From assembly GCF_001660625.3 (NCBI RefSeq), contig NC_071284.1, forward strand, positions 4,784,501 to 4,848,500: a DNA stretch of 64,000 nt, in the 5' to 3' direction. Under the pieces are notes generated by a model, which was not told the origin of the DNA, ran no database searches, and was given only the letters and a program-made list of their open reading frames with translations. The translations under genes were made by a program, and so were the position numbers. Positions 1-10,700 of this stretch are shown in pieces; within the stretch, counting starts at the first letter, position 1, and each line of letters opens with the position of its first letter. This stretch comes from Ictalurus punctatus (lineage: Eukaryota > Chordata > Actinopteri > Siluriformes > Ictaluridae).

Positions 1-150
1 GGATCAACATGGTTTCAAATGTTAAAATGCTAAAGATGAAGTTATATTACCCAAGGATACATTTAAGAAACCTGAGCAACAGTTTAAAGGCCTTGGGTTT
101 TTGTTTTCTTTTTAACTTTGCTTTACCTTTTGAAACATGTTTGCACACAT
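1..150. other. AT-rich flank, nothing recognised
   Basis: Ordinary AT-rich DNA before the trinucleotide array. No exon or repeat was recognised. Confidence 0.5.
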
Positions 151-184
<34 letters not shown>

Positions 185-572
185 GTAGTAGTAGTAGTAG
201 TAGTAGAAGTAGTAGTAGTAATAGTCGTAGTATTAGTAGTAGTAGTAGTAATAGTCGTAGTATTAGTAGTAGTAGTAGTAGTAGTAATAGTCATAGTATT
301 AGTAGCAGTAGTAGTAGTAGTAATAGTCGTATTATTATTATTATTATTATTATTATTAGTAGTAGCAGTAGTAATAGTCGTAGTAGTAATAGTCATAGTA
401 TTAGTAGCAGTAGTAGTAGTAATAGTAGTAGTAGTAATAGTCGTAGTAATAGTAGTAGTAGTACTAGTAGTAGTAGTAATAGTCGTAGTAATAGTCGTAT
501 TATTATTATTATTATTATTAGTAGTAGTAGTAGTAGTAATAGTCGTAGTAGTAGTATTAGTACTAGTAGTAA

Positions 573-607
<35 letters not shown>

Positions 608-608
608 A

Positions 609-640
<32 letters not shown>

Positions 641-1006
641 CTAGTAGTAGTAGAAGTAGTAGTAATAGTAGTAGTAGTACTAGTAGTAGTAATAGTAGTA
701 TTAGTAGTAGTAGTAGTAGTAGTAGTAGTAATAGTCGTAGTAGTAGTAGTAGTAATAGAAGTAGTAGTACTAGTAGTAATAGTAGTAGTAGTAGTAGTAG
801 TAGTACTAGTAGTAGTAATAGTCGTAGTAGTAGTATTAGTACTAGTAGTAGTAGTAGTAGTAGTAGTAATAGTAGTAGTAGTACTAGTAGTAGTAATAGT
901 AGTAGTAGTAGTAGTAGTAGTAATAGTCGTAGTAGTAGTACTAGTAGTAGTAGTAGTAATAGTCGTAGTATTACTAGTAGTAATAGTAGTAGTAGTAGTA
1001 GTAGTA
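151..1006. repeat. AGT/ATT trinucleotide microsatellite, about 0.86 kb
   Basis: Tandem AGT units are interrupted by ATT runs (about 150-185, 330-355, 500-520) and by single TCG, ACT and CAG triplets. Interruptions keep the 3-base register almost throughout, so several frames on both strands stay open. These give Ser/Ile, Val/Leu or Thr-type homopolymers that are not proteins. Confidence 0.97.
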
Positions 1007-1008
1007 AC

Positions 1009-1052
1009 ACCCAGTATTCCTGGGATAGGCTTTGGATCCACTGTGACCCTGA
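1009..1052 (+). repeat. SINE-like 3' fragment
   Basis: 'cctgggataggct' followed by 'ccactgtgaccctgat' matches the 3' part of the tRNA-like repeats at 36749 and 42100 ('tgggataggctcc', '...gaccctg'). It directly abuts the AGT array, as if the array grew beside the retroposon. Confidence 0.5.
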
Positions 1053-1065
1053 TCTAAATGATTCT

Positions 1066-2719
1066 TTATTTATAGTTAATTGCAACATTTTTTGTTGTTG
1101 TTGTTGTTGCCTGATCAGGAAAAAAATCATTGTCTAGTTGCATAATGATCGGCAATGACGTCTCACAAGAAACGGAAACAATCCAGTGGAGTAACACTGA
1201 CTAGCAGAACGTTTCATCAGAAACAGCTGGAGGAACATTTAGCAACTCATTAGGTTAATTGGCAACAGGTCAGTAAGATGATTGGGTATTAAAAAGAGTA
1301 CCTTAGACAGGCAGAGTCGCTCAGAAGTAAACATGGGATGGAATCTGTATGGAAACGTATGTTGCTCTAAAACCTGTATATACCTTTCAGAATCTAACAA
1401 ACGATGTATTGCACAGCTCCAGAGAAGTTAGAAACCTTTTGCGCAAAGTTTGGAGTTTGGCATATGGGTGCATGGATGTGGCTGCATTGTCATGTATATT
1501 TATAGTACAGTACATTCATGCCATGAATTCATCCTAATTCCTATGCGTGTGCTGTGGAGGTGGGTGACGAGGGTTCGGAGGGAGTGTTGGAGCCCGACTG
1601 GCTGGAATGCCTGTCTCTGCCCACGCTCCAGATGCCCAGGACGAAACATGATAGATTAGCCGACTCGCAATCAAAAGAAATCCTTTTGACTGACTCACTA
1701 TTTGTTCTGTACAGAATAAAACACGGTGAGGTGGGCCGTCCCAGGAAAAGACCAGGAAAATTATCAAGCGGAAGTTAATTTCCGATAACAACAATGATTT
1801 GCAACAACATCACTAACTAATTATTTTTTTTATTACAAATGAGCAATACATCATATAGTTAAGTTTAACGTTTGTTCCTGTTATCACTCACGTCGGACGT
1901 ATTCAGATGTCTTCCCCATGAGATCTACTTTGCAGTTTTTTGAGGACTTTTATTCTGTATTACTAGCCGACTAAGAAAATCAAATGAAATAGAACCACGC
2001 AGAAAAAAACCCCAGGATATTTCCAATACAGCCGACCAGACAACCCCAAATAAGAATAAAGAATAATGCCGAGTCCTGCATTGTTGATCTGCTGCACAAA
2101 CTGTTTGAATGCGTCTGACCACCGCAGGAAAGAAAAGCAAACACAGAGTTTTTAATCACGGTGCAGTTATAATGGTAATTCTCAATTAACATTAATTTTT
2201 AAAGTATTCCATCTTACACTGTGTTGTGGGTCTAGGTAATTTTGTTTGGTTAAAATTTTCCACCTTGGTCAAAAAGTGGCTTTTTATTGATTTATTTATT
2301 TTTTTGTTGTTGTTGCTGAACTTTCTCCGTGTTTCTTGACAGAAAGCGAGACTGCCACATGCATCTTTTGTACCATCATCTGCCACATACATACAGGTAC
2401 ATCTTTTGAGCATAGCGAGCACAGGCCAAAATTATACCAATGTGAACTGAGGGAAGGGGGCGGGGCTTCTACAGCGTGTCAGTTAATATCGGAGAATTCA
2501 GAACACTTGAGGAAATGTCAAATTGGATCGTCTGCGGTTTTTATTATGAAAAAGGACAGCTGTTTTTGATGTATTTGGGGTATTTCGGAGTACATCACAG
2601 CGTAGGCCAATGTTAAAATGTGCAGCTCCTACATCCAGTGCGTACACAATTTCAAGTCTCACCCCTAACCCACATCCCACTGCAATTCCCCACAGTTTGA
2701 CTTACATTATAGCAGCTAT
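1066..2719. other. Non-coding DNA, no repeat recognised
   Basis: Holds a short TTG run near 1090 and a T-rich patch near 2290-2315. Apart from the weak coding-like stretch at 1554, I see no exon, RNA gene or transposon end. Confidence 0.4.
1554..1655 (+). other. Weak coding-like stretch, product unknown
   Basis: The frame reads VEVGDEGSEGVLEPDWLECL then SLPTLQMPRTKHDRL, and its first 30 codons use mostly G/C third positions (GTG GAG GTG GGT GAC GAG). There is no convincing acceptor upstream: the preceding 60 bases have no pyrimidine tract ending in AG. No donor lies at the end. It may be a decayed exon or chance. I assign no function. Confidence 0.12.
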
Positions 2720-2894
2720 AAACAGTTGTTTACTCAACAGACTCCTTAAAAAAATACTACATTTATAGCTCGAACCACCATATCAATGCTTAGACACTTA
2801 GAGCATTACTCTTTCTATAGCTGTTACTATAGAAACGATAATGCATTAGAACGAGTGCGTGCATTATTGATGATTCGCCTTGCAGCTGGCGCTA
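2720..2894 (+). repeat. Family X repeat, copy 1, left part
   Basis: 'gttactatagaaacgataat' and 'cattagaacgag' recur at 21435 ('gttactatagatacgataat'), 33838 and, inverted, near 56960. The copy breaks at 2894, where a mariner-like element is inserted, and resumes at 3251 with 'gtcagagctgctgttacag'. Confidence 0.7.
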
Positions 2895-2932
2895 CAGGGT
2901 GTCCCAAAAGTCTCCCTATAGAGGGGAAATAT

Positions 2933-2963
<31 letters not shown>

Positions 2964-3248
2964 GCTTTTTTAGCTGAATGTCTTCCAAACTTTTTCATGC
3001 TTTCATATTTTCAGATAGCCTTTAAGAACGCCTTTGACAAAAGAAGAACCTGTTGAAATCATCCTCATGGCTGGGATCGGGAAGCTGCCGCAAGGTCGCG
3101 ATGGACTTGAACAGGAAACACGGCGAGCACATCACACACGACGCCGTTTCCAAACTTATTAACAAATCCAAAAAGACTGGATGTGTTGCGGACCGAACGA
3201 GACGTGGACAAACGTAGTCCCCCATGTACGGAGACTTTTGGGACACTC
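2895..3248 (+). mobile_element. Short mariner-like element with transposase remnant
   Basis: Ends are inverted repeats: GGTGTCCCAAAAGTCTCC at 2898 and the reverse complement of GTGTCCCAAAAGTCTCC at 3230-3246. A TA dinucleotide flanks each side (2893-2894, 3249-3250), the expected mariner target duplication. The inside carries a relic reading RKVAMDLNRKHGEHITHDAV then SKLINKSKKTGCVADRTRRG, which looks like the helix-turn-helix DNA-binding start of a mariner/IS630-type transposase. There is no catalytic domain, so it is non-autonomous. A (TTTA)n run sits at 2931-2964. It is inserted in family X. Confidence 0.8.
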
Positions 3249-3250
3249 TA

Positions 3251-3300
3251 ATGTCAGAGCTGCTGTTACAGAAAATGAATCCACACTGTTTAGAATGGAG
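3251..3300 (+). repeat. Family X repeat, copy 1, right part
   Basis: 'gtcagagctgctgttacaga' followed by 'aaatgaatcca' matches 17939-17962 ('gtcggagcttctgttgtaga'), so it resumes family X after the mariner insertion. Confidence 0.65.
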
Positions 3301-3307
3301 AATCCTC

Positions 3308-4050
3308 ATTGACTACGTTTACATGGACAGCGGTGATCTAATTATTGACCTTAATCTGAGTAAGATAATAATGTGATTAAGGTGTTTACATGAGTTGCTT
3401 TTAGAATACTCCTGCCATGTTCCCATTTTACATGTTTTAGAACATAATTAGATTAACAGCGTCACCGCGCCACGCCGTCCGACGTCCCTCCAGAATTTCA
3501 CGTATCAATATACAGTTCGTCTTCGTTATGGGACCGTATACAGTTTTGGGTGTTTTTATTTATTTTTTTTACGAACGCTTTAAGTGCAGTTAATTATTTG
3601 TCGTGCTGTACGTGCTAATAGACGACTGCTTGAAGCGGTGGGTGTGTCCCAAACCGCGTACTTACCGTCTACATAGTAGCCGAGATACATGTATTTTTCC
3701 CCACTACAGGCCTATAGTAGGAAAGTATGCGATTTGGGACGCAGCCGAACTCTCCTTGTTCGCCGTAAAACGTAAAACTGCCGTGTGCGATCGTGTCCCG
3801 TCGCAAAATGCGGTGAAAACTCCCACACGACGCTCATAATGTGATTAAGGTGTGTACATGTCACTACTACACGTCCATCATGCGACTAAAACAGGAGTAC
3901 TCCACCTGTCTTAATTAGATTATCGCTTACTTCGAGTAGGACCTTGATTAGATTAAGGTAAGTAAAAATTGCTGTTTACATGGTAGTTTCTTAATTAGAA
4001 TATGGTCTTAATCGGATTAAGAGTGGATTATTGTTGTCCATGTAAACGCA
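3308..4050 (+). mobile_element. 0.74-kb palindromic MITE, copy 1
   Basis: Begins CGTTTACATGGACA within 'cattgactacg' and ends TGTCCATGTAAACG, so its ends are inverted repeats. Inside are mirrored patches such as 'gtgattaaggtgt' at 3372 and again near 3840. The same element occurs at 40557-41307 in the opposite direction and aligns over its whole length. No coding capacity was seen; the superfamily is unknown to me. Confidence 0.85.
3641..3746. repeat. Inner palindrome of MITE copy 1
   Basis: Left arm 'tgtcccaaaccgcgtactta' and right arm 'agtatgcgatttgggacgca' are inverted repeats around an AT-rich centre. The matching block in copy 2 (40857-40962) is also 106 bases and has better-preserved arms. 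Confidence 0.7.
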
Positions 4051-5576
4051 GCTATAGCTGGTTCAATTAAACAGCTCTGGATCCTGCGCTATCTCACTAT
4101 GCACCTTTTGTTATTCACACCTCCGTGACTTGTGAACATGTCAGAGCTGTTGCATCGATACTGTCAATAAACTGAAAAGGAAAAAAAAAAAAAAGAGAGA
4201 AAAACCCACGTAATCATGAAGTCAAGCGATAAACTGACAAATGATCTGAAATGATCTGATTAAGGCAAAATGAGCAGCGCTTATTTGATTTACTCCTCAT
4301 TAATCATTCAGTCTTCCCACATGTTGTTTAACACGAACCTGCCCATCACATCTGCCTCCTACGGAAGAACATGTCGTGTGATGAATACACTCTTCTCTCT
4401 TTCCTGACATTTGAGGTGGAAAAAAAAAAAAAAAGTGCGTGCAACTTTTATCCAGAGCGCAAGAGTTCAGCATGCCATCGAGGCACGCCGTCGTCGCGAT
4501 CGGAGAGGTTCACATTCTTTCACGCTTCCCTTGATTCATTTACCTTTCGCATTCTTTCTATACCTGACATTCCTGCTCCACTTGCATCGCCCTGGACTCT
4601 GCGTGAACTCTCGCGGAGAACGCGGAAACATGGCACACTCTCGGTCACTCTCTGAGCTCTGAAACGGTTTCCAGCTCAGCAGATGGTACGGGCTGACTTC
4701 GCCTCCACCAAAGGCCAATTCACCGACATCTCGCATTTTCCGACCGTAATTAACGTCGCCACCGTGGTGGTTTTAAATTGCTCATTTGTTTCCTGAGGTT
4801 CTATCAAATGTGTTATTATATTCATAAATCAATGCGTTATGTCACTCTGAGGGGGGAAACGTGCATATTTCATCGCTTTGTAATTGCTAGCAAATGCGAG
4901 TGCACGAAAACCGCACGTGGTTATGTAAGTCTTTCAGATGCTTCATACATTCCAAACCAGAGCATGGTTATTTGTTTGCTAGCTGACAGTTATCTAAAGG
5001 CTCGGATGAATAAACATGGGGTGGAAAATATTCCAAATTGCTGCTTTCGCGTGGAGCTGATTACAGCTGTCTGGTGTCGAAGGGATCCAGTTCTTGCGTG
5101 AGATACAGGCTGAGGTAATGAATGAAATTCAGGACCTTTTGTTTTTACGTCCACGGCCCAGGATGTCCACCTAATTACCATCCTCGCTATGAAATGGCCT
5201 TTAAAAAAATCAAGGCCTGTAATTAGGTCTGAATCGCTGCCAAAGCCTGTTTTTGCTGCACTGTTTGAATGCAGAGGGGGAAGTTACTTTCTGTCGTAGC
5301 GTGATACGCTCTCTGTATCTCTATTTCTCTCTCTCGGTCACGCTAGCATTTACATGTATTGATTTGGGACATGGTTTTAGCTGAAGTGAGTTAGAAACAA
5401 TGCAGAAGCCGGTCGGGTTACAGGACGAGCAGAGAGAGTGTGAAGAGAAAGATTAATCGCCCTAAAGACACTAAAACATGGGTTATTAATAACCTCAGAA
5501 TATAATAGGCTGGGGAAAAAAAACACTATGTATGTATGTATGTAATATATAGAGTGATTATTCGCGTTACTGTATC
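4051..5576. other. Non-coding DNA
   Basis: A-runs lie at about 4181-4195 and 4420-4433. The first follows 'gtcaataaactg', so a poly(A)-tailed relic is possible but unproven. 4470-4760 is somewhat GC-richer with CpG but gives no supported exon. A TATG run lies near 5527. Confidence 0.4.
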
Positions 5577-5918
5577 ATGAACCAGTCTGGCCGTTCTCCT
5601 CTGAACCCCTGCTCTCTGGATGTTTTTTTGTGTTTTAGACCATTCTGTGTGAACCGTTTTGTGTGTGTGTGTGTGAGATTCCTGGGAGGTCAGCAGTTTC
5701 TGAAAAACTCAACCAGCCCATATGCCACCAACAAACAGGCCACGCTTCTAAGTCACCGAGATCACATTTTCCCCCAATCCGAACATTAACTGAAGCTCTC
5801 GACCCGTATCTGCACGATTTTACGCGTCGCTCAGCCGCCACGTGATTGGCCGATCACATAAACGCACGAATGAATAAACAGGTGTACCGGGGCACCTAAT
5901 AAAGTGGTTCGGAAAGTG
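5577..5918 (+). repeat. Teleost interspersed repeat ending 'cacctaataaagtgg'
   Basis: The order 'gaaccagtctggcc', 'ggtcagcagtttctgaaaaa', 'atgccaccaacaaacaggcc', 'gattggccgatcacat' and 'cacctaataaagtgg' matches a repeat I know from many fish genomes. The class is not certain to me. A short (GT)n lies at 5660-5674. Confidence 0.6.
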
Positions 5919-6630
5919 TATCCGTATGTGTATAAACGGAACCTTTTTCCTATTTTAGCCCAAACACTTGCATGTGGGAAAGTAGAACGTGGGCTGTTGA
6001 AGATTTAAATGTGTGTTTTTTTTTTTATTTTTGTTTTTGTTTTTCAAATGTGGCATTTGAATACACAAATATTATGAAAATTGAAATCGCATTGGGAGAA
6101 CGAAATTCATTCTGACAGCCTCAGTAGCGTGCACACACACACACACACACACACATCTTGAGGCTGTTTGTGCGTCCCTTAGTAATGAAGTTCTCTACTT
6201 TGGAAATGAAATGTTTTTGAAATGCAGAGACGATTAGAGTTCAGTTTCATTATTGCGGATGGCCTGGTAGTGAGGCGAAAAGAGTGAAAAGGAAACGAAC
6301 CGAACAAGACGTGTAACCCCTTAAACACCCTGGACTAATCAACAGCTCCATATTTGCACATCGTTTTAACACTCGTGATTACACGTCTTGTCCTATTAGT
6401 TTCACTGTAGTTATTGAATAATGCGCTTCAGGAGGAATGACTGAATAACAAGAGCGGACTGGTTTTAAAGGGTTAAAAGCAGTTGCTTATAGTCTGTACT
6501 CCTCATGCGCTGACCTTAATCCTCATCTCTTGGCTCTGTTTTCTACTCGGATGTCGCTTCCTTCTGTCCTCAGTTTGGGAGATGACCTCGCACAGCAGGG
6601 CTTTCTGAAAGATCACACACGGCCCTCACA
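5919..6630. other. Upstream intron sequence of the SH2-adaptor gene
   Basis: Contains a T-run near 6017 and (CA)n at 6131-6155. No earlier SH2-adaptor exon is recognisable here. Assignment as intron follows only from the acceptor at 6653. Confidence 0.55.
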
Positions 6631-6653
6631 CACACGTCTGCTTTTCTCCGCAG
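6631..6653 (+). promoter_or_regulatory. Splice acceptor of the SH2-adaptor exon
   Basis: A CT-rich stretch leads directly to CAG|GTG, and the coding frame opens at the GTG. No other AG lies between the pyrimidine tract and the exon, so the boundary is unambiguous. Confidence 0.8.
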
Positions 6654-6786
6654 GTGATCATCTTGGAGGACTACGCCGACCCTTTCGATGCTGCGGATCA
6701 AGCAGGTGGCACCCAGAGCAGCGCGGAGAAGCCGGTGGAGAACGACGGCTACATGGAGCCGTACGAGGCTCAGAAGATGATGGCTG
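6654..6786 (+). CDS. shf: Internal exon of an SHB-family SH2 adaptor gene, most like SHF (partial gene)
   Basis: The exon has 44 full codons plus one base (starts in phase 0, ends in phase 1). It begins after a pyrimidine-rich acceptor ending CTTTTCTCCGCAG and ends at the donor G|GTAAGGG. The translation carries ILEDYADPFDA (residues 3-13) and ENDGYMEPYEAQKMMA (29-44). Tyr7 lies in YADP and Tyr33 in YMEP, both YxxP-type phosphotyrosine motifs. Third codon positions are G or C in 35 of 44 codons, unlike the AT-rich surroundings. SHB, SHD, SHE and SHF are cytoplasmic adaptors with tyrosine motifs in the middle and a C-terminal SH2 domain, linking receptor tyrosine kinases to downstream partners. 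The -ENDGYMEPYEAQKMMA ending fits my memory of SHF better than SHB (which has QRIM). The next family exon (LYDTPYEP motif) and the SH2 exons were looked for downstream and not seen. There is no ATG, so this is internal. Family assignment is confident; the SHF paralogue is less so. Confidence 0.85.
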
Positions 6787-6794
6787 GTAAGGGT
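6787..6794 (+). promoter_or_regulatory. Splice donor of the SH2-adaptor exon
   Basis: GCTG|GTAAGGG is a near-consensus donor directly after the MMA codons. Reading on past it soon loses family resemblance, which supports the boundary. Confidence 0.8.
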
Positions 6795-7139
6795 TTGGGT
6801 TCTGCGCCGTCGTTTTAATCGGGTTTTCTTTTTTCTGCGGCCAACGATGGCACGGCTCCGTTGCTCAGCGGGACGTATCGGGAGTGGTTTTTGTGTTTAT
6901 TTGTCGGATGGGGGTTTCATCCTTGGATTTTGGTTCAACAGAAGATGCCCGCGTTGTTGTTGTTGCTGGTTTTAACCATAAACCATATTCGACTATATCT
7001 GTATTCCAGTATGTACTGTAGTCGAATACTATCGTTTTATAATATGGCGCCTTTGATACTTTGCAGCAGAAAGTGCTTAAAATAAACAGGTATAAAGTGA
7101 TTGTATGGCATGTATCTACAGTATGTAGCTGTGCACTTA

Positions 7140-7403
7140 TAGAGCACGTTTTTTAACCTTAGCAGTCCTGCAAAGCGCTTTACACTGGTTGTCATTCACA
7201 CACACACACACTCTCACACACCAGTGGTAGCAGAGCTGCCATGCAAGGCGCTAGCTTGCCATCGGGAGCAAGCTGGGGTTCAGTGTCTTGCCCAAGGACA
7301 CTTCGGCATGTGGGGTCACGTGGGCCGGGAATCGAACCGCCAACCCTACGATTCGTGGACCACCCGCTCTACCACCCGCTCTACCACCCGAGCCACAGCC
7401 GCC
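7140..7403 (-). mobile_element. tRNA-like SINE-type repeat
   Basis: Read on the minus strand it begins 'gggcggctgtggctcg' and carries a B-box-like 'cggttcgattccc', then 'cttgggcaagacactgaac'. This is the layout of a tRNA-derived SINE head. A 12-base piece 'ctctaccacccg' is repeated in tandem at 7368-7391. A (CA)n lies inside at about 7198-7210. Confidence 0.65.
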
Positions 7404-7633
7404 CACTATATGGCCAAAAGTTTGTGGACACCTCACCGTCACACCCATATGCGATTCTTCCCCAAACTTCATTTTCACTTTCCCCAAAATCTAGCGGAAA
7501 GCTTTCCCAGAAGAGTGGAGGGTGTTATAACTGCAGAAGGGGGGGGATTCAGTCTGGACACAAGGACATGTGCTTGTGACATGTTCGTCCCGGATAAGGC
7601 CATCTACTAAATGCTGTAAGTGTAAATGTAAAT
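7404..7633. mobile_element. Composite of a 'cactatatggccaaaag' element and a SINE tail
   Basis: Opens with 'cactatatggccaaaagttt' and 'gtggacacc', the terminal sequence of a DNA element common in fish. It then has a deleted, partly inverted interior ('cacacccatatgcg', 'gttataactgcagaaggg'). It closes with 'ggataaggccatctactaaa' and 'tgtaaatgtaaat', the classic tail of L2-mobilised SINEs. It directly follows the tRNA-like head, so two insertions abut. Confidence 0.6.
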
Positions 7634-9312
7634 ATTGTCCCAGATTTTCTCTCTCGCTTTTCCCGTCGCACGTGCGCCGTCGTTCTGCTACGTGCAGCCG
7701 CTCACTTTGTCTTTGTTCGGATGGCGGTGGTTTAATCATCTTCAGTAAAGCTCAGGGAATCTGTTCACCTGTCTGAGCGGGCACGCTCGGCCATATGCGA
7801 GCTGTCTAGCGCCGGATAAGCACAATACGTTATTTTTTTTGTTGTTGTTGTTGTTTTTTTTTTTCTTTAAATAAAAATGCAACAGACTGCGAATGTTGAA
7901 AGGTGAAGCACACCCTCACACACACACTCGCACACTCACAAGCGTACACACTGTGTAACAAGGGCTGGCACGGTTAATGAGAGCTATGATGTCGTCTGGA
8001 GAGGAGACAGCCTTTACTATCGGCTTCTTTTTCATCCGCCTTCTGGTTGGAACAATAGACAGCTTTGTGCCGAACTGTACTCCTCGTCTCGGCTGAAACA
8101 ATGGCCTGGCGCTGTGCTATTGTCCGCTCCGCTCCGATATCACTCACAGAGGGACGGCGTACGGATTTATGCAAAGAGAGACAATAAATAGGAAAAGAAA
8201 CGAGTGGATTTCCGCATCAGCGCGTGTATTCCAGTGGAGGATCTGCCATAGAAAAGCAGTCAGGAGTGGAATACACGAATGATGGGCTGTATTAAAAGTG
8301 TGTTTGAATTTCGCGTTGTTATTGTGCCTTCATTTTTACCCCAAAATTAAAAATCTGTGATTTTTTTTTTTTTTTTTCCGATCGCATTTTTCATACCTCC
8401 GAACAATTCATTAATCATGATTCACATGAAATTTTCACCAGACATCAGGATTAACTCAAGAAATCCAGAAATATAAAGAATTCCCCAACGTTAACGTCCA
8501 TAAATAAAGTTATGTGTAATAAAGTGGGGGGGGGGGGGGGGGGGGGGGGTATCGAACACATCTTCGGTCGTCTTTATTTTATTTATTTTTAAAACCAAAA
8601 ATAAAGTATGCAGAATAAAAAATAAACCGGAAATAAAGTGCGCAGAGGATATGCTGGCTAAGGAAGAGCCTCATGGAATGTTCCAAAACGTAACTGATTC
8701 ATTTATTTATTTATTTTTTTATGTGTATTTTTTTTTTTTTTTTTTTTTTGGGAATGGAAACTGAGATTTGATTTCCAGGACTTTGAAAAGTTGCTGAGTT
8801 ATCGAGGTTAGACGCGTCGTAGCTTCCACACCCTACTGCGCTGAATTACTGGATTATTTTGCTGGAAAGTGATCTCACCTTGTCGGTTATCTGGTTCCGA
8901 TAAACGCTGCAGTGTAATATTGTTCACCTGGATGTTGTCGTCTGTTGTCGGTATTCCGTGGTGATTTTTTTTATTTCCCCCCCCGAAAGGCATTGTAAGA
9001 TTAAAAATCCACTCCGCTGTTGTTGTTCTAGCTCGACCTCTGACCCCTCTCCAAAGCTCTACTGGATTAGAGGCAGTAAGGCAGAATCCATGACCTTTCT
9101 TAACCCCCATGTGCTGTTCAGTACTTAGCACCGCATGCCCCATAGTGTCTTTAGACTATTAGTCGAAATACAATTTATATAAATAATAATAAATACAAAA
9201 AAAAAAGATTTGATTTCCTCGCTATTAAAAAAATAAACAAACAGTATTTATGGAAATAGATGTAAATGTATGCAGTAGCCTGTGCCGTGCTTGGGGATGC
9301 TCCTGATAGCAG

Positions 9313-9313
<1 letters not shown>
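7634..9313. other. Non-coding DNA with homopolymers
   Basis: Contains TTG and T runs (7831-7865, 8361-8378), the poly-G at 8526 and a T-run near 8729-8749. Probably intron of the SH2-adaptor gene. No exon with LYDTPYEP or SH2 motifs was found. Confidence 0.4.
8526..8549. repeat. Poly-G run of 24
   Basis: Uninterrupted G homopolymer on the plus strand, flanked by 'aataaagt' and 'tatcgaac'. Able to form intermolecular or slipped G-quadruplexes; exact length is prone to sequencing error. Confidence 0.95.

Positions 9314-9349
<36 letters not shown>
9314..9349. repeat. (GT)n microsatellite
   Basis: Uninterrupted GT dinucleotides, about 18 units. Confidence 0.97.
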
Positions 9350-9351
<2 letters not shown>

Positions 9352-9589
9352 CGCATGCACACAGGTGTGAATGTAAATAAGTAATGCAGGGAATGTGACA
9401 CATTGAATTCACCTTTTGTTGTTCCATATTCCCAAAGAGCAAACCCCCTGACACTTCTCCGTGTAGCTCTCAGCTCAGAATCACGTGAATGTAAGGTCTG
9501 AGAGATCAACACGTTTATTAATATTAATCATTCAGTTGTTTCACTTTTGTTCCCAAATTTCCCAGTGGAGGTCAAAATTCGATCAATAT

Positions 9590-9870
9590 TTGTCTGTTTA
9601 TCTATGCACTTCCGGTATCGCTCTATCTTTCAGTCTGTCTGTCTCTCTATCTCTCTGCCTGATTCTCTCTCTGTCTGTCTACCTGTTTTAGCTTTCTGTC
9701 TCACTCTCTGTAAGTCTGTGTCTCTCTGTGTATCTATATGTACTGTATATGCAGCATGTCTGTCTGTGTCTCCGAATATCTTTATTCATGTGTCCATCTG
9801 TCTCTCTGTGTGTCCGTCCGTCTGTTCGTGTATCTGGCAACCTGTCTGTCTGTCTGTCTGTCTGTCTCTA

Positions 9871-9905
<35 letters not shown>

Positions 9906-10453
9906 GTCTATCAGTTGATCTGCCTGTCTGTCTGTCTGGCCATGTATCTGGCAATCTGTCTGTGCGTCTGTTTGTCAGTGTATCTATCTATCGATTTGTC
10001 TGTCTGTCTCTCTGTCTGTCTGTGTATCTAGCAATCTCTCTGTCTGTCTGTCTGTCCTTCAGTGTATCTGGTGATCTGTCTGTCCATGTATTTATCTATC
10101 TATCTGTGTCTGTTTGTCTGTCTGTCTGTGTATCTGGCAATCTCTCTGTTGTCTGTCCGTGTATCTATCTAACTCTATCGATCTATCTATTTATCTATCT
10201 ATCTATCTATCTATATATCTGTCTGTCTCTCTGTCTGTCTGTGTATCTAGCAATCTGTCTGTCTGTCTGTCTGTCTGCATATCTAGCAATATGTCTGTCT
10301 GTCTCTGTCTATCTGTCTCTGTTTGTCTGTCCATGTATCTATCTAACTATATCTATCTATCTGTCTGTCTGTGTATCTAGCAATCTGTCTGTCTGTCCAA
10401 CTGTCTGGTGATCTGTCTGTCCATGTTTCTGGCAATCTGTCTGTCTGTCTATT
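9590..10453. repeat. TCTG/TCTA tetranucleotide array, about 0.86 kb
   Basis: Imperfect TCTG units dominate, with TCTA runs (10188-10214) and recurring interruptions 'tgtatctagcaatctgtctg' and 'catgtatct'. The recurring interruptions show a loose higher-order unit. Open frames here (Leu/Ser/Val/Cys-rich) are artefacts. Confidence 0.95.
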
Positions 10454-10700
10454 AGGGCTTGGCGATAAAACGTTATCTGTATTTATCGACGGTACCTTTA
10501 TCGGTAACAATAGTAAAAATGTCCGGTATAACGCTCGATGCAGTGTAAACAGACATGAAGTTTGGTTGCACGAACAACCCTCACTCGTGCGCCCTCCCTG
10601 GATCGGTGGTTGAGCCGAAAGCCGAAGGGAGTACCTCGTGATGGATGCGGGATAAAACTCGGTAATCGGGAAATATCAGAAAATGACTGTGAAGCAGCAA
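10454..10700. repeat. Possible hAT-like end fragment
   Basis: 'attagggcttggcgataaaa' resembles the 'tagggctgggcgata' ends of vertebrate hAT-type elements. A partial internal mirror ('gtatttatcgacggtac', 'tttatcggtaacaatag') follows. Other end not found. Confidence 0.3.

Noticed and set aside
112..1137. Four overlapping open frames of 245-339 codons on both strands
   Set aside because: They are translations of the AGT/ATT trinucleotide array; composition is homopolymeric and all frames are open because interruptions are multiples of three.
3022..3309. 95-codon minus-strand frame
   Set aside because: It is the antisense of the mariner-like element; the transposase relic reads on the plus strand.
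6530..6790. 86-codon ATG-initiated frame across the SH2-adaptor exon
   Set aside because: It is a shifted frame of the real exon; the correct frame has no ATG and continues only by splicing.
7224..7610. 128-codon open frame
   Set aside because: It lies across the SINE-like and 'cactatatggcc' repeats, so it is repeat-derived.
9547..10411. Cys/Leu/Ser/Val-rich frames that mimic membrane proteins
   Set aside because: TCTG tetranucleotide array translated in frame.
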